Shown: piece by piece, positions 22,115 through 32,100 of the stretch | Position numbering within the stretch: the first letter of the stretch is position 1 | Layout: the number at the start of each line of letters is the position of its first letter | NCBI GenBank assembly: GCA_021432635.1 | Contig: MU270109.1 | Location: forward strand, 152,625 to 216,624 | From: Thozetella sp. PMI_491 | Lineage: Eukaryota > Ascomycota > Sordariomycetes > Chaetosphaeriales > Chaetosphaeriaceae | Direction of reading: 5' to 3' | DNA: 64,000 nucleotides | Notes under the pieces: generated by a model | Told to the model about the DNA's origin: nothing | Seen by the model: the letters and a program-made list of their open reading frames with translations, nothing else | Databases searched by the model: none | Position numbers and translations under genes: made by a program

Positions 22115-22742
22115 TCAGGCGGCCTGCTGGCTGATCCACCACCAGTAGCAGAGGAGAGGTATCGCCGCCACCATGACCCACCACATCTCGACGCTGAGCC
22201 GGACCCTCAGCCAGCGCTGAATGCGATTGCGAAGCTTTCGCCGCTGCTCGCACACCGGAGTCCCGTAGACGAGACACCCGAGGCCGGGCCGAGACTCACA
22301 CTCGACATGCTCTCTCCTTCGCTGCATCAGGAGCCTAGGTATGGTTAGCTGAGGGCTGGGATAGAGGAGAGACAGGAACGGTCCGGTCTTACTTGACGCT
22401 GCCCCTGCAGAATCGCAGATCACTGCCGAGGTCACACCGCTGGTTGTTGGGACATTCGAGATGCAGGCGGCGTCGCGCGATGAGCCATTCGATCTTGAGC
22501 TTGACACCGGTGTTGACGAGGTGGTAGAAGTAACGGCTGGTGTGCTTCAGCGACAGCGCGTCCGGGTAGATGAGCTGTTGGCTTATGAGAATGTGGATTT
22601 CTGGGGGCAGATCGAGCAGCTGCAACGAGGGGTGCGTCTTCGGCACTGAGTGCCGGGATTCGGCATCGGAGTCGATCTTTGCGGGGCCGAGGGGCGCCCG
22701 GCGGGTGGGGGCTGCACGACGGTGCAGTGGGAAGAGCGACAT
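22115..22742 (-). CDS. F-box protein with C-terminal membrane anchor
   Basis: Two exons, complement(join(22115..22334,22393..22742)), 189 residues. The ATG at 22742 has an ideal CCCACCATG context; the 58-nt intron ends GCTAACCATACCTAG. The F-box is at about 41-85: LQLLDLPPEIHILISQQLIY, then DALSLKHTSRYFYHLV. A Cys-rich segment follows (CPNNQRC, FC, CESRPGLGC, VC at about 97-145), then a hydrophobic tail, MWWVMVAAIPLLCYWWW (168-183), ending four to six residues before the C-terminus. That is a tail-anchor arrangement. Small F-box proteins of this build are common in Sordariomycetes. The F-box suggests Skp1 binding within an SCF ubiquitin ligase, and the anchor suggests action at an organelle membrane (inference). 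Confidence 0.87.
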
Positions 22743-24125
22743 GGTGGGCGAACTGGAGTCCAGCAAACTGACGGCCGCGAGGGACGGGAACGCGGCGGGA
22801 GCAGGAGGGGATGTATGCAGGGGAGAGCTTAGCAATAGCGAGTGCAGCGAGAGAAATCAATGTCGGAGCAGCCTGCGAGAGGGAGCGAGATATACGGGGA
22901 GGCGGGGGAGCAGACGATGAAGAACGACGGCGAGGCGAAATCTGGCCAGTCGCGATTCTTGCTGCCTTCCAGCAAGGCGCTCCGCCTATTCGTCGCCCCC
23001 AGTCTCGAAACACGGTGATCCATCCCGTGTTGGCCTCCCACTAGCCACAGCGCCAAGCGACACACTCGAGTCCTAAAACGAGAGCCGCCCACTTGTGGAG
23101 GCTGAGGAGGTCCCGAGGACCAGCCAAACCATGGTGCCTGGGAGCCGTTCCTGGATGCGCAGCAGCCGGCATGCGTCACTGGGGGGAACCACTGCGGCCC
23201 AGCCAAGCCCCAGGTGAGAGAGATGGAGATGTCCGTTGTAAAGCCATGGGGACCGGCAGCCGGCAGGCAGCAAGATGCGGTTTAGCGTGGTCCAGGCAGG
23301 CAGACTGGCAGAGATCATGCCTGGAGGCCTGGAGGCTGTCCTTTGCAGCACGAATCCCCAGCCTGGGGTTCGGCTTTGAGCAGCATTCCCCCTTAACTAC
23401 TCCGTAGTCCTCGAAAGAAGCCTGCGCTGCCTCCCAAAAGGGCGTGACTTGGCTAACGATTGCTCACCAATTCCGGACAAGGCAGGACAGGGGACTTTGC
23501 TGACGTTGCGCTTGTCCAGAGCCCCCGGTCGACGGAGCCGCTGGGCTTGGCTGCGGCCGCCCGACCTATCAGCTAGCAGTCAGAGAAGCCTACTAAACCT
23601 CTGGTCGTCTTGTTCGCAACTTTTCTCCCATGGTCGTTGACTTTAGCATCGTTTTTGCCAAAAAATGCGAAGTGTGCATCGGCGGCAAGTGCATTCTGGC
23701 CTAGTTCGTGTTCGTGGAAGCTCGGACCATACACCCCGTGGCTTCTCGAGAATGGGGAGATCGACGGGACTCGGGGACGATGTCAAGCTTAAATACTTGC
23801 AGGTGGCGGTTGCACGACAGGTCCATCGACCGTGCGAAGATTCGGGAACTTTGTTGGCCTCCTACCTATCTAGCCTCTTGCCCTTGGGCTTCTTTGCGGA
23901 CAAACTCGTGACTTCCTTTCACGTGCACGTATCCCGCGGGGCCCGAAGAATTGTAGCCGAGGCAGGGAGCAAACCAGCTTCTAGTCTGATACTCACTTAG
24001 GTCTCGAAGTAAACACGCGTCTCGTGCTCAGACAACTACAGCCTCGCTCGGGACTCAGCAAGCCGTGACGGCCACCGCAGAATCTAGTACACTCGGCAAA
24101 GAAGTTTGGATTTACGAAGTCCACT
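22743..24125. other. Divergent promoter region, F-box gene / SDR gene
   Basis: A 1.4-kb spacer between two outward-facing ATGs. Frames inside are short and random-looking; no repeat or RNA gene was recognised. Confidence 0.5.
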
Positions 24126-25201
24126 ATGGCCCCTCGACTCGGCCAAAAGACTGTTCTGATCACCGGGTGAGCCAAACTCCAATCGCCTCCCGTGCTCCCA
24201 ACTAAGGCTGAATATCCGTGGCAGGTGTACGCCAGGCGGCATTGGCCATGCTCTGGCCCTAGAGTTCCACGCCAAAGGTTGTGGCTACAGACGTGCCACC
24301 CACAGGACTCGGCAGCTTGGCTAACCGAGAACAGGCCTTTTCGTGATACCTACGGCGCGGAGACTGGAGGTCCTCACTGACTTAGTCGAGCGTGGTATGA
24401 CCGCGGTCCAGCTCGACGTCACCAATGCTGAGAGCATCCAAGCTGCCTACCACGAGGTCGCCGAGATCACGGGCGGCAAGCTTGACATACTCGTGAACAA
24501 TGCGCAGGTCCCCCCGGCTACCCCTCTAATCCAGCGCCAACACGGCTAACGCCTTTCGTAGTGGTCGAACGCACACGCACCCGGCCTTGGATCTCGACAT
24601 AGACGATGTCCGCGAGACCTTCGAGACCAACGTGTTCGGGGTGATGGCCATGTGCAAGGCCTTCGCACCCCAGCTCATCGAGGCCAAGGGCCTGATCATC
24701 AACATCGCGTCCCTGGCCGCCCTCACCCCCTATTTATTCGGGTCGGCCTACAGCGCCAGCAAAGGCGCCGTCATATCGTACTCGCGCGCCTTGCGCATCG
24801 ATCTTCAACCCTTTGGCGTACGCGTCATGGTCGGCATGGTGGGCACGGTGAAAAGTGACATCACCAACAAGGCCATCCGCACTCTCCCCGCCGACAGCCT
24901 TTACCAGTGCGTCAAGGACATCTTCCAGTGGCGCCTGAACTTCTCTCAGGGTACAGCCACTGTTCCGACTGACGTGTTTGCCAAACACATGGTCGCCAAG
25001 ACTCTGGCCCCGGAGGTCCCGAGCTTTCTACGCAGGTGGATCGGCCGGCCAGATTGGTTCTGGGGCGGTGGTATGGCCGGCATCATGTGGCTAGGTCACA
25101 CGATTGGCGAGTGGCTACCTGAAGCAGTGTGTTATAGGTTGTTCCGCGTGCCTGAGATTACCCGTGCCCTCAAGACGGAGGAAGCGAAGAAGTTGAGGTA
25201 A
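24126..25201 (+). CDS. Short-chain dehydrogenase/reductase, AYR1-like
   Basis: Four exons, join(24126..24166,24225..24277,24335..24503,24562..25201), 300 residues. The Rossmann motif is TGCTPGGIG (residues 13-21), followed by ARRLE (39-43), NNAG (86-89), the active-site Asn in ETNVFG (111), Ser138 and YSASK (Tyr151, Lys155). The LDVTNAESI and PALDLDIDDV blocks resemble yeast Ayr1, the NADPH-dependent 1-acyldihydroxyacetone-phosphate reductase of lipid droplets and ER, so a role in phosphatidic-acid synthesis is plausible. A hydrophobic stretch near residues 250-270 (GGGMAGIMWLGHTIGEWL) could contact membrane. Intron 3 works only with a GC donor (GCAGGT at 24504), which exactly rebuilds NNAG; the nearby GT donor breaks the frame. 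Intron 2 has an atypical GTTGTG donor. The gene converges on the esterase gene 192 nt away. Confidence 0.9.
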
Positions 25202-25393
25202 AAGGATAGGGGGCAGGGTACCATTTATTCGCACTAGTACTTTTGATTGTGCACCGTAGCCATAGGGGCGCCCATCTTACAAGGGGCTTTCTAAATAACA
25301 GACGGATATCTCGCTCTTATACCTTACAATTCCGTTCCTCTTTCCCTGCCAGCAACATGTGATGCTGTCACACCGGGGCGAACGAGGACCAGT

Positions 25394-26384
25394 TCAAACC
25401 AGCAGGAGCACAATTCCCAAGGCAGTTAGAAGTAGTGGCCCTGTATAGGGGACATTCGAGATGCCTCCGGCACTCTGGGTCTTTGTATTGACAGCCCCAG
25501 CTCCCGGCGTTCCTTGAGTCGTTGATGTTCCAGGAGTCTCCGATGTTCCTTGGGTCGCTGGGGAAGTGGCTGGAGACGCGGTGCTGGTAGCATCCCCGTT
25601 GAGAGGAACTCCGTTGTTGATCGGGGCCACCAGAAACCCTTTGCTGACAACCTCTTGGATGCCCTTGAACCACACATTCGCCATCTTCTGATATCCCGCG
25701 TCGTTCGGATGCCTGGTGTCGGCGAGGTCGTTCACGGTCGGCCCACCGTTCCGCATGTCCACAAGCAAAAATTTGGCCCCTTTCTGGGTGAAATTCGTGG
25801 CCAGCGTCTGGTACTGGGCGTTGATATCTACCCGGCAAGCATCCTGCTCCGCGATCTTATTCTGCAAGATCGTGGTCAGGATCACGGTTACGCCGGGACT
25901 TGCAGCATACATGTTGTCGATCATGGCGGCGACGTCATGGCCCGCTTGCGGTTGGGTGCCACCGTTGTTGCAGTTATTCGTACCAGCGTCGACGAGCACA
26001 AGGTTCGGTTTGAACATCGGGGTGGCCACCTTGGAGGCGTTGGCAATCTGCGCGATGACGAAACCCCCCGTGGCCTCCACATCGTCGTCGGTGAAGTTTC
26101 CATTCTTCTTCTGTCCCACCATATTCACCTCAAAGCCGGCCTGGACCAGCATGTCGCGGAGGTCCTTGCGGTAGCTGTTGCCCGTGGACGAGCCGGTGCC
26201 GAAGGTCACCGACGCGCCCAGGGGCATGATGCGCAGCGGAACCTTGGCCGTCGCATTCTGGCCGGCCACCCTGGCCGCGAGGGACCCTACATGCGGGATG
26301 AGAAGCTGAGAATGCCGGGGTTCGCTCCGGCAGTGGTCTGCACTTACCGACGAGGAGGAGTAAGGGCCCAGCCCAAGTCAACAT
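25394..26384 (-). CDS. Secreted SGNH/CE3-type esterase, probably GPI-anchored
   Basis: Two exons, complement(join(25394..26286,26348..26384)), 309 residues. A 37-nt first exon encodes half of the signal peptide (MLTWAGPLLLLV), completed after a 61-nt intron by GSLAARVAG. SGNH block I is PLGASVTFG (nucleophile Ser38, with Ala where most families have Asp; this occurs in fungal CE3 relatives as I recall). Block III is VDAGTNNCNNG, and the catalytic Asp and His are in DTRHPNDAGYQKMA. The catalytic domain ends near residue 235. A Ser/Thr/Pro linker (TSETPGTSTTQGTPGAG) and a terminal hydrophobic segment, YTGPLLLTALGIVLLLV, without basic residues after it suggest GPI anchoring. CE3 enzymes deacetylate xylan; this substrate is inferred. 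Confidence 0.9.
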
Positions 26385-28543
26385 CGTGTCCTAAGTTTGC
26401 GCTATGGGAGAAGCAGCACGGCGGTGATCGCTACCTGAGCCATGAGAGCCAGCGCACAGCAAGGGGGAGCGTCTAGCGGACTATTTTATCTAGGTAGCAA
26501 TTGGCTACAGGCGGTTCGGTACTATGGGCTCAACCTGGAACTCTTCTCAGGTTTCATCCTGAAGTCCGATCAGGAACGCGCAGTTTCAGCCGAACAGACG
26601 CGAAAACTTGCATAATTCAAGCTTCCCCGCGAACGTCTCGCACCACGACCTGAGATCGGATGGCAAACAAGCTTTTCTCCCGGTCGATCCGACAAAGTAG
26701 ACCCTGGAGTTTTTGCTTATCTCGCCTTCAGTCGATGGCGCATGGGTCTGATGTTGTCATGCGCGCACTAAGAGACCGCTATGCGAATCATATGGGATAA
26801 TTTTTGAGGTAGGACTCGCCTCCTGATAGGCCGCTCTGAGAGCGAAGATCAATTATCTTCAAAGAATGTTCGATGGACGCATGGCTGCAGGTTAGGGGTG
26901 GCGGCTGACGGGCGGGCCGTCCTTGTCGCGGCGGGCCACTCTCGACGATGCAACAGTCAACCATGGAGGGAGCCTCACTCGTCTCGGTAGTACTAATAGC
27001 ACAGGGGTTCAGCCTAGTGACACTTCTTTCCAGTCCTACAGTGGACGCGCTGAGCCCCAGACTCTCGAGCGACGATGCGTTATTTAATCAGATCGGTGGT
27101 CTTAGAAGCTCGCCAGCCGCACTGCAGCCGACGTCTCTCGGCAAGGCAGTACAGCGCCTGAAGACGTGTTCGGAGGGAACGTCCTTGCTCCATCGCAAGA
27201 TACTTTAATTCAAGTCTCGGCCAATTTGGTTAGGGTACATGCACCTAAGCGACAATGTCGCGCTCCTCTTTGTGCAAAGCCCTCGCATGGGGCTCTGGCA
27301 ATTGATGACAGACTCTGGGAAGACGCCTGCCGAGGGGGCTAATCGAGAGAGGGAGGGAGCGAGTAAAAAATGGAACAACATCCAAACGCACATGCGCCAC
27401 CATGGGAGCAAATGCTTCTACGAAGCTTCGACGGAATGTACTGGTGCGGCGGCTGCACTGTAGACGCACGCAAACCAATTTAAAATGCGGCTTAGTGGCA
27501 CCGTATTGGCACCATGGCAGCGGCTTACGTGCTGTTGGTAAGAGAATTGGCGCAGCACGGCGTTACCAGCAAACAGGTCAACCAGAGATGAGGAAACCCT
27601 GGGCCGCCTGAACCTATAGGGGCGGACAACAGCGCAACGCTTAGTCGTTTGCGTCTTTATATCGATAAACCTGATGCAGCCTTTGACTTACATGGCTTGT
27701 TATTCCAATAATCCTGCAGCCGGTCATATCGATATCCCGCCTTTACTACTAGACTACCTCTACCTCGTACAGTATTACGGAGGAAGGTATTATTTCTGTG
27801 CCGAGTATTAGCAGATCCTGCCTGCTGGGGTCAGATAAGTTATCCCGGTCAGGGAAGGCGTCTCCGAGGGGTAATTGCCCGTTTCCCGCGACATCTCGGC
27901 CGATCGATCTGACAATTGTCTTGGTCCATCCATCATGGCCTTTCTTTCATGTGTCTTCCCTTCACCCAGAAACCGATCGTAATCGTATCGACGAAGCCTA
28001 GGTTCTTGTTTCCTCGGCTTCTACCCCACCCGCGTGTTGCTCGCACTCGCCCATCGTCTGCTCATCCCAGCCTAGATGGGCCGCCTTGCAGGAGCTAGCA
28101 CTCCCTTCGCGTTGAAGGGGGGGGCAGGGGTCGATGGCAGTTAAAATGAGTTAGACCCATATGTAGCTGCCCCAATTACCAGGGCACCCACTCTTCCGAT
28201 CCTCTTATTCGGGTCTGGCTGGGCATGTGAAGGCGGACGATGGAGCAAGCTTTGACACCCACACCGTCGTTCTCGCTGACCCAAGGGCACCTCTCGCCAA
28301 AATGAGGACGGGCGTCCGTACGTAGTAGCACCAACTGGTCGTATTCGTGTCCAGTTGTATGTACCCCGCGTTCTGTATGGTTCCTAGACAGAGTCTATCG
28401 GGCTTCAAGAGCTCCCGAGTTGAGGGTATATCTGACGCGCCCCGGCTCCTTCGTCCCCCTTCTCCTGCCCTTTTTGTCCGCGCTGGTTCTTCTGTCTGCC
28501 CACACCAGCTCAAGCTAAGGCACCGTGACCTACCGCCTTCAAG
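26385..28543. other. Divergent intergenic region, 2.2 kb
   Basis: Lies between the outward-facing esterase and BBE genes. Short frames (for example 26948-27208) show no known domain. No transposon ends, tRNA or tandem repeats were seen. Confidence 0.5.
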
Positions 28544-30019
28544 ATGCATACCTTAAGCCTCGTTGCTGCTGGCGCCTGGGCGGCGCTCGTCGCCACCGCT
28601 GCCGCGGCCAGCAGCCCTGGAGAGGCTGCCTGCGCCAACCTGACGGCGATGCTCCCCTCCAAGGTCGCCAATAGCATCCTCGACCTCCGGTATATCGGCA
28701 GCCAGCTCCAGTACTACAATGCCAAGCAGAGCGCATATTACCCTTCGTGTGTCGTCTACCCTACTTCGACCCAGGATGTGTCGACGGCTCTAAAGGCGAT
28801 CAAGGCGGCTGGGTCCCGCTTCGCGGTGAAGACGGCCGGGCACAATCCCAACCAGTTTTTCTCCTCGGTCGACAAGGGGGTCTTGATCGACCTAAACCAG
28901 ATGAACAACCGGACCTACGATGCAGCCACGACCCTAGGCACCTACGAGCCGGGCGGCAAATTCGGCGACATTTACGACTACTTCGCTCAGTTCAACCGTA
29001 CGGTGGTGGGGGCGCGACTTGCTGGGGTCGGCACTGGCCTCGCGCTGGGCGGCGGACTCAGCTACCTGTCCTCCCAGTATGGTATGGCTTGCGACGGCTT
29101 CCGGGAGCTAGAGGTTGTGACCCCAAACGGCGACATTGTCACGGCGTCGCCAGATGAGAATGAAGATCTGTTCTTCGCGTGCCGCGGCGGTGGCGGCAAC
29201 GCGTACGGCATCGTGACCAAGTACACGGTCCAGACGCGGCCGATCGGGTCCTTCTACGCCGGCAATATCTTCTACTTTGCCAATCAGACCAAGGCCGTGA
29301 TGGCGGCCGTGACCAACTTCACGCTGCACAACACGGACCCTAAGGCCGCCATTATCGGGACGTGGGAGAAGTTCTTCCTCCCCACCGTGTTCGACCTGGA
29401 TGCGCTCGCGCTCCTCTTCCTCGTGTACGACGGCGAGGACCCCGGCGATGCCTTTGCCAACTTCACCAGCCTGCCCAACCTCGCGAACACGCTGGGTACG
29501 AAGACGTACAAGGACGTGGTTAACATGCCAATCGCGAATGAGGCGGAGCTCTCGCGCGGCGACAACATCTTCCGGGTTGCCGTGCACGACTTCTCGGACG
29601 ACACATACCTACAGGCGTTCGACGCGTGGGAGACGTGGTGCGATGAGAACAAGGGCGACTACGTGCTCTCGTCGCTCGACTTCCAGCCCATCCCCAGGAG
29701 CTTGACCGACGCCAGCAAAGCCCAAAACGGCGGCAACGCCATGCAGATGCCCGACGGGCCGTGGTTTTGGATCAACTTCCTTATCACCACGCCGCCTCTC
29801 ATCTCGGACTGTAAGTACAACGAGATTCAGGCGAGCTTCAGGGAGATGGTGAACTCGGTGCCGAACGCCCCGGGGCTTCCGCTCTTCATCAATGACGCCA
29901 ACTACGACCAGAACCCGCTCCGCACCTTCAGCACCTTTGGGCAGCTGCAACAAATCAAGGCCAAGTATGACCCCGACAACTTCTTCACCGACTACACAGG
30001 CGGGTGGTCATTTGCGTAA
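28544..30019 (+). CDS. Secreted FAD-linked oxidoreductase, BBE/VAO family
   Basis: Single-exon gene of 491 residues. Residues 1-22 form a signal peptide (MHTLSLVAAGAWAALVATAA). The FAD_binding_4 domain runs from about 65 to 240: PSCVVYPTSTQDVSTALKAI, then VKTAGHNPNQFFSS with His100 at the position of the flavin-linking His, then GVGTGLALGGGLSYLSSQYG and ACDGFRELEVV. The cysteine used for a second covalent flavin bond in berberine-bridge enzymes is not visible, so mono-covalent FAD is more likely. The C-terminus carries the BBE-type module, ending NYDQNPLRTFSTFGQLQQ and YDPDNFFTDYTGG. Fungal relatives oxidise sugars or secondary metabolites with O2; the substrate here is unknown. No biosynthetic gene cluster surrounds it, which favours carbohydrate or detoxification chemistry (inference). 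Confidence 0.93.
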   Translation: MHTLSLVAAGAWAALVATAAAASSPGEAACANLTAMLPSKVANSILDLRYIGSQLQYYNAKQSAYYPSCVVYPTSTQDVSTALKAIKAAGSRFAVKTAGHNPNQFFSSVDKGVLIDLNQMNNRTYDAATTLGTYEPGGKFGDIYDYFAQFNRTVVGARLAGVGTGLALGGGLSYLSSQYGMACDGFRELEVVTPNGDIVTASPDENEDLFFACRGGGGNAYGIVTKYTVQTRPIGSFYAGNIFYFANQTKAVMAAVTNFTLHNTDPKAAIIGTWEKFFLPTVFDLDALALLFLVYDGEDPGDAFANFTSLPNLANTLGTKTYKDVVNMPIANEAELSRGDNIFRVAVHDFSDDTYLQAFDAWETWCDENKGDYVLSSLDFQPIPRSLTDASKAQNGGNAMQMPDGPWFWINFLITTPPLISDCKYNEIQASFREMVNSVPNAPGLPLFINDANYDQNPLRTFSTFGQLQQIKAKYDPDNFFTDYTGGWSFA

Positions 30020-31065
30020 GCGCAACGTGGGCAATAGAGCTCAATAATAATAATAAATAAAAAAGTAACTCGTGTGTGACCCCGCCTTCCGCTCGTAGCT
30101 CGCCATTGCTAGACATCGTACTGTATGGCTCTGTAGAACTCCAGAGAATACCAGCCAAGAGTATGGGCTCCCTAGGTATTAAATAACAGAAACTATGCTG
30201 TACACCGAAGCTGGATACAATCTCGCGAGGCGCCGATCCAATACGGACCTGGTTGTCAATTAGTCTTTACTGACTAGATAGCATGTATACTGATTCTAGC
30301 TCGAACGAAATATGTTGAAGCAAGTAATGAGGTATCTCCCTCACAGCCATGCGCTATACGAAACAGAGCCGATTCGGCCGTGCCAGAGAAGGATGAGCTG
30401 TTAGACAAACACCGTCGTGGTTTCTAGATCGAGCTTTGACGAGGTCCAACAGCATCTCCTCGCGATCTGGTGTTGCCTAGCACTTAAATAAGCGTCTATT
30501 TACAAATGCATTGCATCTATTACCCGGCGTTAGCTAGGTTCGAATGTGCAAGAGGAACAGCGTGGGCGGTATGTGGAAGTAGGCATCAGGCAAGAGCTGT
30601 TGGTTTCATGGAAAGTTCTCAATCCCGTCTTGAAACATGTTTTTGGGGTAGCAATCATCATGAGCGGTGTGAAGGTGCTGAGAAGTCTCATGGATCTTAC
30701 CTATTGCTTCGCGCAGCTGTTGCACCAGGCGCAGGAGCCCAGACGCCTCAGGTGCGGTGAGATCGAAAGCGCAAATTCGAACGCCACTGAGAGATTGGGG
30801 TTAAGGCACTGTGTCTATTTTGTCGGGAGGTCAAGGCGGTCAGACATGGCAGCCTGAGTTGCCGTGGAGCCCATGACGCAGCTCAGCTCCGGCCAATAGG
30901 GAGCTTCAAGCGTCGCAGGCACAGCCGCCACCTCCTTCCGCCGCAACGACGCTTCATCCGGCGCTCGCTCCCCCTCCTCCCACACACAGTTAATGCGCAG
31001 GCGCTTCGCAACTTGTCTTCCGGAAACTTTCACGATATCACAGTTTACAACGGGTCAACGCGGTC
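30020..31065. other. Intergenic, 1.0 kb
   Basis: 3' flank of the BBE gene and promoter of the PPT1 gene. Apart from the AATAAA-containing run nothing is recognisable. Confidence 0.5.
30043..30065 (+). terminator. 3'-end signal of the BBE-type gene
   Basis: A CAATAATAATAATAAATAAA-type A-rich string lies 23-45 nt after the stop codon. It contains AATAAA, the classical polyadenylation signal, within an (AAT)n run. Confidence 0.5.
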
Positions 31066-32100
31066 ATGCTGCGCCAGTCTCAGATCCTGCTGACCCTCGG
31101 GTCCCTGGTCGCCACCTCGGTCGCCTGGCCGTTCCAGAGCCAGAAACCAATGACTGACGAGGAGGACGACAACCCCCTCCCTGTTGTCATCTGGCACGGT
31201 GAGCTTAGCCTTCACGATCGAAGGGTGGGTTTTATAATGTCTTCTGACTCTTCGATAGGACTCGGCGACAACTACGCCTCAGAGGGCATCGCGAGCGTCG
31301 GCGAGCTCGCCGATGCCATCAACCCCGGCACTTACGTCTACAACATCCGCCTCGACAGCGACTCCTCCAAGGACCGATCGGCCACCTTCTTCGGAAACGT
31401 CACCACCCAGCTCGCCCAGGTCTGCGAGGACCTCGCCAGAGACCCCATTCTCTCGACGGCCCCGGCGATCGACGCCATCGGCTTCAGCCAGGGCGGCCAG
31501 TTCCTGCGCGGTTACGTCGAGCGCTGCAACAACCCACCAGTACGGAACCTCATAACCTTTGGTTCTCAGCACAACGGAATCTCCGAGTTCGCCGAGTGCA
31601 AGTCGACGGACTGGCTGTGCCGGGGCGCCATGGGGCTGCTCCGCGGCAACGTCTGGGGAAGCTACCCACAGGGCGGTTTCGTGCCCGCGCAGTACTACCG
31701 GAACCCAGCCGAGCTGGACAAGTACCTTGAGTTCTCCAACTTCCTAGCCGATATCAACAACGAGCGGCCGATCAAGAACCCGCAGTACAAGGCCAACATC
31801 GCGAAGTTGGAGAACCTGGTGCTCTTTTTGTTCGAGGATGACACGACCGTCATCCCCAAGGAGTCGTCCTGGTTCGAGGAGGTTGACGGGGACGAAATCA
31901 CGCCCCTGAGGGCCCGAAAGATCTACAGGGAGGACTGGCTTGGCCTGCGCGAGCTGGACCGCAAGGGAGGCCTGAAGTTCAGGACAACGCCGGGCCGCCA
32001 TATGCAGATTGACGAAGAGTTGTTGAATGCCACCCTCAAGGAGTTCTTTGGGCCGCTGAAGAAGTCCACAGCCCCCGTTTCTATCAGCGAGGATCTCTAA
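31066..32100 (+). CDS. PPT1: Palmitoyl-protein thioesterase 1
   Basis: Two exons, join(31066..31198,31259..32100), 324 residues. A signal peptide (MLRQSQILLTLGSLVATSVA) precedes PLPVVIWHGLGDNY, the oxyanion-hole region of the PPT1 family, which spans the intron. The nucleophile is Ser121 in IGFSQGGQFLRGYVERCNN, the Asp lies in FLFEDDTTVIPKESSWF (Asp238/239), and the His is in TTPGRHMQID (His292). PPT1 removes palmitate from cysteines of proteins degraded in the lysosome or vacuole. Length matches animal and fungal PPT1. The intron is 60 nt and free of stops, so retention would insert 20 residues at the oxyanion region without a frameshift; spliced sequence fits the family and is preferred. 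An acidic stretch (TDEEDDN) precedes the core. Confidence 0.95.
   Translation: MLRQSQILLTLGSLVATSVAWPFQSQKPMTDEEDDNPLPVVIWHGELSLHDRRVGFIMSSDSSIGLGDNYASEGIASVGELADAINPGTYVYNIRLDSDSSKDRSATFFGNVTTQLAQVCEDLARDPILSTAPAIDAIGFSQGGQFLRGYVERCNNPPVRNLITFGSQHNGISEFAECKSTDWLCRGAMGLLRGNVWGSYPQGGFVPAQYYRNPAELDKYLEFSNFLADINNERPIKNPQYKANIAKLENLVLFLFEDDTTVIPKESSWFEEVDGDEITPLRARKIYREDWLGLRELDRKGGLKFRTTPGRHMQIDEELLNATLKEFFGPLKKSTAPVSISEDL

Noticed and set aside
21252-22277. 341-codon minus-strand frame overlapping the F-box gene
   Set aside because: It starts inside the real F-box exon in another phase, has shadow-like low-complexity composition (Ala/Gly/Arg/Ser) and no domain.
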